In this document: positions 51,402 to 60,158 of the stretch, one piece after another
How positions within the stretch are numbered: the first letter of the stretch is position 1
Layout of the letters: every line of letters starts with the position of its first letter
Origin: PALSA-1006 sp963733265
GTDB lineage: Bacteria > Pseudomonadota > Gammaproteobacteria > Burkholderiales > Gallionellaceae
DNA length: 64,000 nt
NCBI GenBank assembly: GCA_963733265.1
Contig: CAVTCF010000004.1
Location: forward strand, 1 to 64,000
Direction of reading: 5' to 3'
Translations under genes and position numbers: made by a program
Notes under the pieces: generated by a model
Told to the model about the DNA's origin: nothing
The model's input: only the letters and a program-made list of their open reading frames with translations
Database searches by the model: none

Positions 51402-52853
51402 ATGATCAACGCTACTCTCAAACAACTTGGCGACGCTTTGCGTGCAAAAAAAATTTCCAGCGTTGAGCTAACCCAAAGTTACCTCGACCGGATCTCCAAG
51501 TTCAATCCGGCGTTCAACGCATATATCACTCTCAATCCTGAAGTTTCGCTGGCGCAAGCACGTGAAGCTGATGTGCGTTTGGCTGTGGGCAAAGCAGAAC
51601 CCTTGACCGGTATCCCGCTTGCACAAAAGGATATTTTTTGTGCCAAGGGCTGGCTGACCACCTGCGGCTCGAAAATGCTGCACAATTTTGTCTCGCCCTA
51701 CGATGCTCACGTGATCTCGCAATTCAACAATGCTGGCGCGATCAATTTGGGTAAGACCAACATGGACGAATTCGCCATGGGGTCGTCCAACGAAACTTCT
51801 TACTACGGCACGGTAAAAAATCCGTGGGATACCGCGCGCGTTCCCGGTGGCTCCTCGGGTGGCACGGCGGCGGCGGTAGCGGCACGCTTATGCGCCGCAG
51901 CTACCGGCACCGATACCGGCGGCTCAATTCGCCAACCAGCCGCTCTGTGCGGCATCTCCGGCTTGAAGCCAACCTATGGCGTGGTGTCGCGTTACGGCAT
52001 GATCGCTTTTGCCTCCAGTCTTGATCAGGCCGGCCCCATGGGGCGTAGTGCTGAAGACTTGGCATTGCTGCTCAACACCATGGCCGGATTCGATGAGCGC
52101 GACTCCACCTCTTTACAGCGTGACAAAGAGGATTACACCCGCGACTTGGCAAAGCCCTTAAAGGGACTTCGCATCGGCTTGCCCAAAGAATTTTTCGCGG
52201 ATGGGCTCAGCAGTGACGTGGCACAAGTGGTAGAAACATCCATCGCTGAATATAAAAAACTCGGCGCGACCATCGTTGACATTAGTTTGCCGAACACCAA
52301 ATTATCTATCCCCGTGTACTACGTGCTGGCTCCTGCGGAAGCGTCGAGCAACCTGTCGCGCTTTGACGGTGTGCGCTATGGTTATCGTGCTGAGCAATAT
52401 ACCGACCTCGCTGATATGTACGAAAAATCCCGCGCCCAAGGTTTTGGTGCGGAAGTAAAACGCCGCATCATGATTGGTACCTATGTGTTGAGCCACGGCT
52501 ATTACGATGCTTATTATTTGCAGGCTCAAAAAATTCGCCGCTTGATCGCTCAAGACTTCGTCGAGGCATTCAAACAATGTGATGTCATCTTGGGACCGAC
52601 ATCGCCCTCTACTGCATTTAAGCTGGGAGAGAAGGGCGATGATCCGGTGCAAATGTATTTGTCTGACATTTACACTATTGCCGTGAATCTGGCGGGCTTA
52701 CCCGGCATGTCTATTCCGTGCGGTTTTGGGGCCAACAACATGCCGGTGGGCTTGCAGATCATCGGCAATTATTTTGACGAGGCGCGCATGTTGAATGTCG
52801 CGCACCAATTTCAACTCGCCACTGACTGGCATAGTCGCGCACCTTCATTATGA
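51402..52853 (+). CDS. gatA: Glu/Asp-tRNA amidotransferase subunit GatA
   Basis: This 483-residue amidase-signature enzyme has the Ser-Ser-Lys triad: GIPLAQKDIF (Lys), PGGSSGGTAAAVAA (cis-Ser) and TDTGGSIRQPAALCG (nucleophile). It releases ammonia from glutamine, which passes to GatB to convert misacylated Glu-tRNA-Gln or Asp-tRNA-Asn. A 108-bp gap separates it from gatC. The frame is complete and typical. Confidence 0.97.
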   Translation: MINATLKQLGDALRAKKISSVELTQSYLDRISKFNPAFNAYITLNPEVSLAQAREADVRLAVGKAEPLTGIPLAQKDIFCAKGWLTTCGSKMLHNFVSPYDAHVISQFNNAGAINLGKTNMDEFAMGSSNETSYYGTVKNPWDTARVPGGSSGGTAAAVAARLCAAATGTDTGGSIRQPAALCGISGLKPTYGVVSRYGMIAFASSLDQAGPMGRSAEDLALLLNTMAGFDERDSTSLQRDKEDYTRDLAKPLKGLRIGLPKEFFADGLSSDVAQVVETSIAEYKKLGATIVDISLPNTKLSIPVYYVLAPAEASSNLSRFDGVRYGYRAEQYTDLADMYEKSRAQGFGAEVKRRIMIGTYVLSHGYYDAYYLQAQKIRRLIAQDFVEAFKQCDVILGPTSPSTAFKLGEKGDDPVQMYLSDIYTIAVNLAGLPGMSIPCGFGANNMPVGLQIIGNYFDEARMLNVAHQFQLATDWHSRAPSL

Positions 52854-52863
52854 GGATTGCTAT

Positions 52864-53193
52864 ATGAATAACGAATTGGTTGCGCGCTTTGCCGATCTGC
52901 AGCTCGAACAAATACTCGAAGAAGCGATGATTTATACTTGTGCCTGCCCGGCACAAGTTGCCGAACAGTTGCTGCAGTTACGAAAATTATTTGCTTATCA
53001 AAATAGTTGTATCAGCAAGGGTAATCTTATGGCTAATGTTCATCGTCGAATTTCACAATCCACCCTCATTGCACATGCAGAATTGGAGCAATGTTTGTAC
53101 GATGTCATGGTGATGGAGGGGTGGAATCTGCAAACGCTGACTATGCCGGATAACTTGCGCGAATTGCGCCAAAAAACCATCGATCAGGAATAA
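52864..53193 (+). CDS. Small protein between gatA and gatB, unrecognised
   Basis: From ATG 52864 (GAGG upstream) the 109-residue protein reads MNNELVARFADLQLEQILEE, AMIYTCACPAQVAEQLLQLR, ALKELEQ-like helices and a final LRELRQKTIDQE. It has a CxC and one further Cys, but no known domain. It begins 10 bp after gatA and ends 5 bp before gatB, so it is co-translated with the amidotransferase. Whether it acts with GatCAB is unknown. Confidence 0.8.
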   Translation: MNNELVARFADLQLEQILEEAMIYTCACPAQVAEQLLQLRKLFAYQNSCISKGNLMANVHRRISQSTLIAHAELEQCLYDVMVMEGWNLQTLTMPDNLRELRQKTIDQE

Positions 53194-53198
53194 TAGTT

Positions 53199-54701
53199 AT
53201 GCAATGGGAAATCGTTATCGGGCTGGAAGTTCACACTCAGCTTTCCACCAACACTAAAATCTTTTCCGGCGCTTCGACTGCCTTTGGCGCGGAACCGAAT
53301 ACGCAGGCTGATGCGGTTAGTCTTGCTTTGCCGGGTGTACTGCCCGTGTTAAATAAGGGTGCAGTAGAGCGCGCTATCAAGTTTGGCCTCGCCACCGGTG
53401 CTCACATTGCACATCGCTCTGTATTTGCGCGCAAGAATTATTTCTATCCCGACCTGCCTAAAGGCTATCAGATCAGTCAATTTGATCTGCCGGTAGTAGG
53501 GCCGGGTGCCCTTACGATTCAAGTTGAACCGCTTTCTGGAAACGCGAAACCCTATGAAAAATCAGTGCGCATAACTCGCGCTCATTTGGAAGAGGATGCA
53601 GGTAAGTCAGTACATGGCGAATCACAAGGTGTTACCGGCATCGACTTGAATCGCGCTGGCACGCCGCTGCTGGAAATTGTTTCCGGACCCGATATGAGTT
53701 CTGCTGCCGAAGCGGTGGCTTATGCGAAAGCACTACACACGCTGGTGCGCTGGATCGGCATCTGCGATGGCAACATGCAGGAAGGCTCTTTCCGTTGTGA
53801 CGTAAACGTGTCGGTACGAAAGCCCGGTGCGTCACTTGGCACTCGCCGCGAGATCAAGAATCTCAACTCCTTCAAGTTTATGCAACAGGCCATTGACTAC
53901 GAAGTGCAATGGCAGATTGATACGATTGAGAATGGCGGCAAGATTCAACAGGCCACGGTTCTGTTCAATCCCGATACAGGCGAAACCCGCTCGATGCGTA
54001 GCAAAGAAGACGCGCATGATTATCGCTATTTCCCTGACCCTGATTTGTTACCGCTGGAAATTTCTTCTGCATGGATCGAACAAGTACGAGCCACCTTGCC
54101 GGAACTACCGATAACTAAACAAGTTCATTATGTGAATGACCTTGGATTGTCGGCTTACGATGCCAGCATCCTTACATCCTCGCGCGAAATGGCAGATTTC
54201 TTCGACGGCGCATTTAATTCATTAATGCCACAGGTTCTCAGTGCCATTAATTTTAATGCCGCCCCTTCTGCTGAAGCGTATGCGGCAAAGCTATGCGCGA
54301 ATTGGATCATCGGCGAAGTAAGCGCGCAACTGAACCGGGATGGTCTGGAAATGACGCAATGCCCGATCACCGCACTTCAACTCGGAGGCATGCTAAAGCG
54401 CATCATTGATGGCACGATTTCAAATTCCGGTGCCAAGGAAGTGTTCCGCGCCCTCTGGTCTGAGGGCGGCGATGCGGAGGTAATCATCGAAGCCAAAGGA
54501 TTAAAGCAAGTCTCCGACAGCGGGGCAATTGAAGCATTGGTAGATGAGATCATTGCTGGCAACGCTGAAAAAGTTGCCGAATATCGTAGTGGTAAAGACA
54601 AACTATTTGGCTTTTTCGTCGGCCTCGCGATGAAGGCCAGCAAGGGTAAAGCAAATCCTGCCCAACTGAACGATATTCTGAAAAAGAAACTGGAAGGCTA
54701 G
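53199..54701 (+). CDS. gatB: Glu/Asp-tRNA amidotransferase subunit GatB
   Basis: This complete 500-residue protein begins WEIVIGLEVHTQLSTNTKIF. It has NYFYPDLPKGYQISQFDLPV, GIDLNRAGTPLLEIVS, QEGSFRCDVNVSVR, RREIKNLNSFKFMQQAIDYE and a C-terminal helical YqeY-like domain with NWIIGEVSAQLNRDGLEM. It binds and phosphorylates the misacylated tRNA. Its end overlaps the convergent SDR gene by 4 bp. Confidence 0.97.
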   Translation: MQWEIVIGLEVHTQLSTNTKIFSGASTAFGAEPNTQADAVSLALPGVLPVLNKGAVERAIKFGLATGAHIAHRSVFARKNYFYPDLPKGYQISQFDLPVVGPGALTIQVEPLSGNAKPYEKSVRITRAHLEEDAGKSVHGESQGVTGIDLNRAGTPLLEIVSGPDMSSAAEAVAYAKALHTLVRWIGICDGNMQEGSFRCDVNVSVRKPGASLGTRREIKNLNSFKFMQQAIDYEVQWQIDTIENGGKIQQATVLFNPDTGETRSMRSKEDAHDYRYFPDPDLLPLEISSAWIEQVRATLPELPITKQVHYVNDLGLSAYDASILTSSREMADFFDGAFNSLMPQVLSAINFNAAPSAEAYAAKLCANWIIGEVSAQLNRDGLEMTQCPITALQLGGMLKRIIDGTISNSGAKEVFRALWSEGGDAEVIIEAKGLKQVSDSGAIEALVDEIIAGNAEKVAEYRSGKDKLFGFFVGLAMKASKGKANPAQLNDILKKKLEG

Positions 54702-55486
54702 AAGTTGCGCGGCTTGTATGGCGCGCGCTTCAATATCACATCGTATAACCAGTTCGGCAACAGTTTTATGGCGCGCCCAACCAAACCCATCTGCCACGGG
54801 ATCACCGTGAACGAACAGCCACGCTTAATTGCTCGCGCCATGCGTTTTGCAGCATCACCGGCATCCAGCATAAAGGGCATCGGATAAGGATTTACATCCG
54901 TCATCGGAGTTTTGATATAACCGGGACAAATGGTAACCACTTTCACACCACTTCCTTGCAATTCGACACGCAGGCTTTCCAAATATGAAATTGCCGCAGC
55001 CTTGGAAGCCGAGTAGGCGCTTGCACCCGGCAATCCGCGAAAGCCTGCCACGCTCGCAATTCCAACAAGAGTCCCGTTTTTCGATTCACGCATTGCGCCC
55101 AGGAAGGGCTGAAAGGTTTTCACTATGCCCAGCACGTTTATGTCTATCACCTGTTGGAAGGCATCAATATCTTCGGCATATTCCGTTAGGGTACCTCGAC
55201 TGACGCCTGCATTTGCTATGACAATATCGGGGATTCCGGCTTGGGAAATAAAATCTTGCGCCGCATTTTGCATCGCTGCCGCATCGCGCACATCAAGTGC
55301 ATAGCAATAAACTTTGTCGGGAAACTTTGCCGCGAGAACTTGCAACAATTCATTACGACGAGCGAAGGCGGCGACGATTGCGCCATCGATTAGATAGTGG
55401 TGCGCGAGGGCAAGGCCTATGCCACTCGACGCACCCGATATTACCACTCTGAGTGGTTGTTTCTGCTTGAGCCGGTTTACTACCAC
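54698..55486 (-). CDS. Short-chain dehydrogenase/reductase (SDR)
   Basis: GTG 55486 starts a 262-residue classical SDR: VVISGASSGIGLALAHHYL (cofactor loop), LDVRDAAAM, VIANAGVS, and the catalytic Ser-Tyr-Lys in GIASVAGFRGLPGASAYSAS with YSASKAAAISYLESL. C-terminal RAIKLLPNWLYDVILKRAP suggests membrane contact, as in lipid or polyketide reductases of this subgroup. The substrate is unknown. It is the last gene of a minus-strand run starting at argS. Confidence 0.9.
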   Translation of the reverse strand: MVVNRLKQKQPLRVVISGASSGIGLALAHHYLIDGAIVAAFARRNELLQVLAAKFPDKVYCYALDVRDAAAMQNAAQDFISQAGIPDIVIANAGVSRGTLTEYAEDIDAFQQVIDINVLGIVKTFQPFLGAMRESKNGTLVGIASVAGFRGLPGASAYSASKAAAISYLESLRVELQGSGVKVVTICPGYIKTPMTDVNPYPMPFMLDAGDAAKRMARAIKRGCSFTVIPWQMGLVGRAIKLLPNWLYDVILKRAPYKPRNF

Positions 55487-55551
55487 GGAGCGCCTCTCGC
55501 TTTTAGGGCAAGGAAGTCACTTGCCTATTTCAGTAAGAGCTTCAACTTCTA

Positions 55552-56175
55552 TCAATGCTTGCCACGTTCTTTGCGCGCTTTTGCAACAAGCACATCCAGT
55601 ACTTTAACGATATCTTCCGGTTCCAGACCGGTGATGACATATTTTCCATCAACCACCAGCGTTGGAGTACCGCGTATACCGTAATCGCGCACCATTTGAT
55701 TACTACGGGCAACCTTGCTGCTCATCGTGAACGAATTAAATGCCGCAGAGAATTTGGAGCGATCAACCCCGTGCTGTGCCACGAAATCTGAAACTTTGGC
55801 CTCATCGCTCAAATCAATATTGTTCACGTTCCATGCGTTGAAAAGATCGTTATGCAAACGTTGCTGTTGACCAATTGCTTCCAGCGCATAAAACGTACGC
55901 GCCATTCCTTCCCACGAGTCACGGAAGATAACCGGGACATATTGCAGCGTCACATCCTTGGGCATTTTCTTTTCCCATGCGGTTATGTGGGGATGCAAAT
56001 TGAAGCAATGCGAGCAACCGTAAAAGAAAAATTCCAGCACTTCGATTTTTTCGCCGGAGTGCACGGGTTGCGCCGGGCTAAGTTCTTTGTAGTCCCTGCC
56101 GGCTTCCACATCCGCCAGAACTTGCGTCGAAAATAAAAAAAAGGTTATTGCCAACATTTGTTTGATTAGTTTCAT
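55552..56175 (-). CDS. dsbA: Thiol:disulfide interchange protein DsbA
   Basis: This 207-residue periplasmic protein has a signal peptide (MKLIKQMLAITFFLFSTQVLA). The thioredoxin fold carries the redox motif CSHC in FFYGCSHCFNLHP (about residues 54-57), an inserted helical domain, and the cis-Pro in GIRGTPTLVVDGKYV. It oxidises cysteines in exported proteins. The SPOR-domain gene lies directly upstream. Confidence 0.94.
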   Translation of the reverse strand: MKLIKQMLAITFFLFSTQVLADVEAGRDYKELSPAQPVHSGEKIEVLEFFFYGCSHCFNLHPHITAWEKKMPKDVTLQYVPVIFRDSWEGMARTFYALEAIGQQQRLHNDLFNAWNVNNIDLSDEAKVSDFVAQHGVDRSKFSAAFNSFTMSSKVARSNQMVRDYGIRGTPTLVVDGKYVITGLEPEDIVKVLDVLVAKARKERGKH

Positions 56176-56193
56176 GTCTTTTCCTTGTATTAA

Positions 56194-56847
56194 TTACTGC
56201 ACTTTGATCGCTGTGGCATTCGCCACACCATTCTGTTTCAACAATTCCAACGTTTTGTTCACTTCAGTGCTGCTCGTGAACGGCCCCAAACGCACTCGAT
56301 GGTATATGCCTCGATCGGGAATAACGGCGGTTTGTAGACCTGCTTCCAAACCTAACATCGCCAACTTCGCTTTTAGTTTTTCGGCGTCATCTTCATTGGG
56401 AAATGAACCTGCCTGAACATAAAATATTTCTTTTGGGCTGGCAACTGCTTGCGATGTTTTTTCCTGGTGTGCGGGGTGCGATGTATGGGCTTCTTTCGTC
56501 GGGGTTACACTTTTGTCCGAATTCTTTTGCGTTGCGGCATCCGGTTTGTCGGTGAGTACCTTATAAAATTCAAAATGCTGTTTGGTTGCACCCACTGCCG
56601 ATGCGGCAACTGGCGCACTTGCGGAAACCGGCGCGGGTGAGGACGCAGAAATCGGGGCTGTTACGTTTTCCGATTGTGGCTTGGAAGCTTCGTGGTGTTC
56701 TTTGTTTTCAAACGACATCGGATTCTTTTTGATGAGGTACCAGGCAACACCGCCCGCCACAACAAGACCCAGAACCATGCCAAGCAGGATTCCTGCGATC
56801 AATGAAGCGCTACTTCCCGAACCCCCGCTTTTGGCGTTTTTGCTCAT
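56194..56847 (-). CDS. SPOR-domain membrane protein (FtsN-like)
   Basis: This 217-residue protein has a short cytoplasmic tail, a membrane helix (GILLGMVLGLVVAGGVAWYL), a Ser/Ala/Pro-rich periplasmic linker and a C-terminal SPOR domain: FYVQAGSFPNEDDAEKLKAK, then GIYHRVRLGPFTSSTEVNKT. It resembles FtsN-type proteins that bind denuded glycan at the septum. The position next to argS is common in betaproteobacteria. Its precise role is inferred. Confidence 0.88.
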   Translation of the reverse strand: MSKNAKSGGSGSSASLIAGILLGMVLGLVVAGGVAWYLIKKNPMSFENKEHHEASKPQSENVTAPISASSPAPVSASAPVAASAVGATKQHFEFYKVLTDKPDAATQKNSDKSVTPTKEAHTSHPAHQEKTSQAVASPKEIFYVQAGSFPNEDDAEKLKAKLAMLGLEAGLQTAVIPDRGIYHRVRLGPFTSSTEVNKTLELLKQNGVANATAIKVQ

Positions 56848-56865
56848 TTCTGATCCTTCGATTAT

Positions 56866-58542
56866 TTACATCTTTTCCGGCGCGGAAACGCCCAGTAGTG
56901 CCAACCCGTTTTTTAATACTTGCGCTATGGCCGCAATCATTGCCAAGCGTGCCAGTTTAATTTTTTTGTCATCGACTAAAAAGCGCGTTGCATTATAGTA
57001 GCTGTGAAATTCTGCTGCCAACTCTTTCAAATAGAATGCAAGCAGATGCGGGGCAAGGTCTTCTGCCGCCGTCTCGATCACTTGCGGAAAGTCAATCATA
57101 CGTTGCAAAATTTGCGTTTCATATTCGCTATCTAATATGCTGACATCAGCCTCCTGCAACTTGCTACGGGTACCTCCCCATTGTTGCAATACAGTGCTAA
57201 TGCGGGCGTGAGCATATTGAATGTAGTACACAGGATTGTCATTGCTTTGTGATTTTGCCAAATCGATGTCGAACACCAGTTGCGAGTCGGGATGCCGGGC
57301 TGCTAAAAAATAGCGTGTGGCATCGCAACCCACTTCGTCAATCAGATCGCGTAAAGTCACATAGCTACCGGCGCGTTTTGAAATCTTTACCTCTTCGCCG
57401 TTTTTTAATACTGTCACCATCTGGTGTAATACGTAATCCGGCCAGCCTTTGGGTATTCCGGCATTCAGCGCCTGTAATCCGGCACGCACCCGGGTGATAG
57501 TACTATGGTGGTCAGACCCTTGTTCGTTGATAACACGCTCAAAGCCGCGTCTCCATTTATCCAGGTGATAAGCAACATCCGGTACGAAATAAGTGTATCC
57601 ACCGTCACTTTTGCGCATCACCCTGTCTTTGTCGTCGCCAAAGTCGGTGGTGCGCAACCATAAGGCTTCGTCCTGCTCATAGGTATGTCCGCTGTCGATG
57701 AGTCTTTTGACGGTTTCTGCCACTTTGCCATCCGTATAGAGCGCGGACTCCAAAGAAAACACGTCAAACTTGACCTGAAATGCGCGCAAATCCAGATCTT
57801 GTTCCCGGCGCAGATAAGCCACGGCAAAATGTCGAATGCCTTCAACATCATTTACATCGCCCCTTGCGGTAATGTGTTGATCTTCCGATTCCACCGATTC
57901 TTTGGCCATGTAACTTCGCGCCACATCCATGATGTAGTCGCCGCGGTATCCCGATTCGGGCCACGCAGCATCATCCGGTGTAATTCCTTTGCAGCGCAAT
58001 TGGACCGATAGCGTCAAGTTATCAATCTGCGCGCCTGCATCGTTGTAGTAAAACTCGCGCGTCACAGCCCACCCTGCCGCATGCAGTACATTGCACAGGC
58101 AATCACCCACTGCCGCACCGCGCCCGTGACCAACATGCAAAGGCCCTGTCGGGTTTGCCGAGACAAATTCAACACCTACTTTTCTACCTCTGCCGATATT
58201 GATATGCCCGTAACCGGCCCCTGCTTGCAGCACTCCTTGCACTACTTTTTGTTTGGCTGCGGTCGTAATAAATACGTTTATGAATCCCGCCCCGGCAATT
58301 TCGACTTTTTCAACAACACTGGAAGAGGGCAACGCGGCGATTAAAGCGTTCGCGATGTCTCGTGGTGCTTTGCGCATTGGTTTGGCCAATTGCATTGCCA
58401 AATTGCATGAGTAATCTCCATGTGACGCCTGCTTCGGACGTTCAATAAGAATTGTTGCACCGCTTTGATCGGGTGCGACTTGCGCCAAGGAATGGGCGAA
58501 TATTTCAGATATGTGTTTTTTGAAATTTACGACTAGTGGCAT
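56866..58542 (-). CDS. argS: Arginyl-tRNA synthetase
   Basis: This complete 558-residue class I synthetase has the ArgS N-terminal domain, the HIGH-type motif in NPTGPLHVGHGRGA, the KMSKS-type loop in EEVKISKRAGSYVTL, and the C-terminal DALR anticodon-binding domain (HSYYNATRFLVDD, RLAMIAAIAQVLKNGLALLG). It charges tRNA-Arg. It leads the minus-strand run argS-SPOR-dsbA-SDR. Confidence 0.96.
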   Translation of the reverse strand: MPLVVNFKKHISEIFAHSLAQVAPDQSGATILIERPKQASHGDYSCNLAMQLAKPMRKAPRDIANALIAALPSSSVVEKVEIAGAGFINVFITTAAKQKVVQGVLQAGAGYGHINIGRGRKVGVEFVSANPTGPLHVGHGRGAAVGDCLCNVLHAAGWAVTREFYYNDAGAQIDNLTLSVQLRCKGITPDDAAWPESGYRGDYIMDVARSYMAKESVESEDQHITARGDVNDVEGIRHFAVAYLRREQDLDLRAFQVKFDVFSLESALYTDGKVAETVKRLIDSGHTYEQDEALWLRTTDFGDDKDRVMRKSDGGYTYFVPDVAYHLDKWRRGFERVINEQGSDHHSTITRVRAGLQALNAGIPKGWPDYVLHQMVTVLKNGEEVKISKRAGSYVTLRDLIDEVGCDATRYFLAARHPDSQLVFDIDLAKSQSNDNPVYYIQYAHARISTVLQQWGGTRSKLQEADVSILDSEYETQILQRMIDFPQVIETAAEDLAPHLLAFYLKELAAEFHSYYNATRFLVDDKKIKLARLAMIAAIAQVLKNGLALLGVSAPEKM

Positions 58543-58930
58543 ACTGCTGCACCATAAATATTTTGCTTGCGACTTTGTGCACGCATCTTCAGTTTCTTGT
58601 AGAAAACAGGCGGGGCACTTGTTGCAACGTATTAATTAACAGTACGGCTTTTTCACCATACCCTTTACAATCCTGTAATTGTATCATTTTGTCTATTGAT
58701 TAATTCTGCACTGTTTTTCTTCCCCTCGGGAAATTCTTCTTTTCTTTACATTATTTTACCCGTGCCTTTCTTTAATTCTTTACCTTTATGTTTATAGGTC
58801 ATTGTGCTCATGATAGAATTTGTTTCATGTTACTAGATGGTTGCCTTGCTATTGTTTCAACTCGCACCCATAGTCAATTTTTTGCAGCGCACAAAACTAC
58901 AATAGTTTATTACCTACTCGGGATGAGAAT
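58543..58930. other. AT-rich intergenic region between argS and the glycosyltransferase
   Basis: These 388 bp between two divergent genes are rich in T and pyrimidine tracts (58690-58790). They should hold the promoters of argS and the glycosyltransferase. No repeat, small gene or clear -35/-10 pair could be fixed by eye. A CCCCTCGGG-type short hairpin lies near 58722. Confidence 0.5.
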
Positions 58931-60130
58931 TTGAACAGTCTGTCTTTTTTGCAAAGCAATGACTCAATTACTAATGATCCAAATTCTCTACATTTAGTCC
59001 ATGTGGTTCGCAGATATGGGCCGGTTGGTGGTATGGAGCGCTATGTCTGGGAGTTAACTTTGCAACTCCGGCAACTTGGTCATCGGGTTACGGTGATTTG
59101 TGAAAGATGCCATTCCCGCAAACTCCCCGGGATTACTGTTATTGAGCTCGGTGAGGTTACCCCTCGCCCACGCTGGATTGCCGCGCTCAGGTTCGCACAT
59201 AGCGTTGCTGTCTGGCTGCATGACAACCCCCAGCCCAATAGCATTATTCATAGTCATGAGCGAATTTATTCTCATGACATTTCCACTTTTCACGGATCAG
59301 TTTTCGCCAGTGTTAAGCAAAAGCCTTGGTGGCATTTGATTTCTCTGCGCATTCCGATGCAGCTTTTTTTGGAAAAACGCGAACTCATCAAGCCTGCCTA
59401 TATTGTTCCGAACTCGCAATATATCAAGCAGCAACTTGCGTATTATTATCCATCTGTCGCCAATAAACTAACGGAGCCTGTTACTCCCGGTGTCTCGGTT
59501 GTAAATGTCCGTGAAGTTCGTAGCGTTCCTGCTGATGGGGGCGTTGTGGGTTTCGTCGGTGAAGAATGGAAGCGTAAAGGTCTTCCGCTGGCTGTTGCTA
59601 TTGTTAAGCAATTGCGTCTTTCTCGTCCCGAATTGCAATTTTTTGTTGTCGGCCCGGCCTCCTCAGCCGTGAAGTTTTTATTTTCCGACTGGAAATCCGG
59701 ATACGTATTGAAAGAGTGGGATGGACAAATAAACTATTCCGAGTTTGATGTGTTGTTACATCCCGCCAAATCGGAGCCCTATGGCATGGTTATCAGTGAA
59801 GCAATGGCCGCCAGGGTTCCTGTTGTAATTTCTGATGTGTGTGGTGCTAGCGTGGATGTAACGCCCGGCGCCGGAAGTATTCTGTCGCTCAGTTCTTCGC
59901 TTAATGCCTGGGTAGATGCGCTTGAGCATCAATTAAGCCGATCAGAGCCTGTACCTCAGTTTTCCCGCAGTTGGCATAAAGTTGCTTATGAGTATGAGCA
60001 GGTATATCGCTCCTTTGCAAGCCAGATGAATTTTGTTTCCCCGGATACTACGGAACCTCAATCTGTCGTTCTTGTTCAGGATGTTGCCATTCATTCTGCG
60101 GTACATATATCACCCCCCAAAACTAGGTAA
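58931..60130 (+). CDS. Glycosyltransferase family 4
   Basis: TTG 58931, with GGGATGAG before it, starts a 399-residue GT-B glycosyltransferase. The N-terminal acceptor domain begins LHLVHVVRRYGPVGGMERYV. The donor domain shows GVVGFVGEEWKRKGLPLAVA and the EX7E-like KSEPYGMVISEAMAARVPVV. Such enzymes act in lipopolysaccharide core or capsule synthesis; the KRKGL and VCGA parts resemble core heptosyl/glucosyl transferases. The acceptor is unknown. It is convergent with the protein kinase gene. Confidence 0.9.
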   Translation: MNSLSFLQSNDSITNDPNSLHLVHVVRRYGPVGGMERYVWELTLQLRQLGHRVTVICERCHSRKLPGITVIELGEVTPRPRWIAALRFAHSVAVWLHDNPQPNSIIHSHERIYSHDISTFHGSVFASVKQKPWWHLISLRIPMQLFLEKRELIKPAYIVPNSQYIKQQLAYYYPSVANKLTEPVTPGVSVVNVREVRSVPADGGVVGFVGEEWKRKGLPLAVAIVKQLRLSRPELQFFVVGPASSAVKFLFSDWKSGYVLKEWDGQINYSEFDVLLHPAKSEPYGMVISEAMAARVPVVISDVCGASVDVTPGAGSILSLSSSLNAWVDALEHQLSRSEPVPQFSRSWHKVAYEYEQVYRSFASQMNFVSPDTTEPQSVVLVQDVAIHSAVHISPPKTR

Positions 60131-60158
60131 TTTGCTTTATTTATGCCCCGTATTAGTT

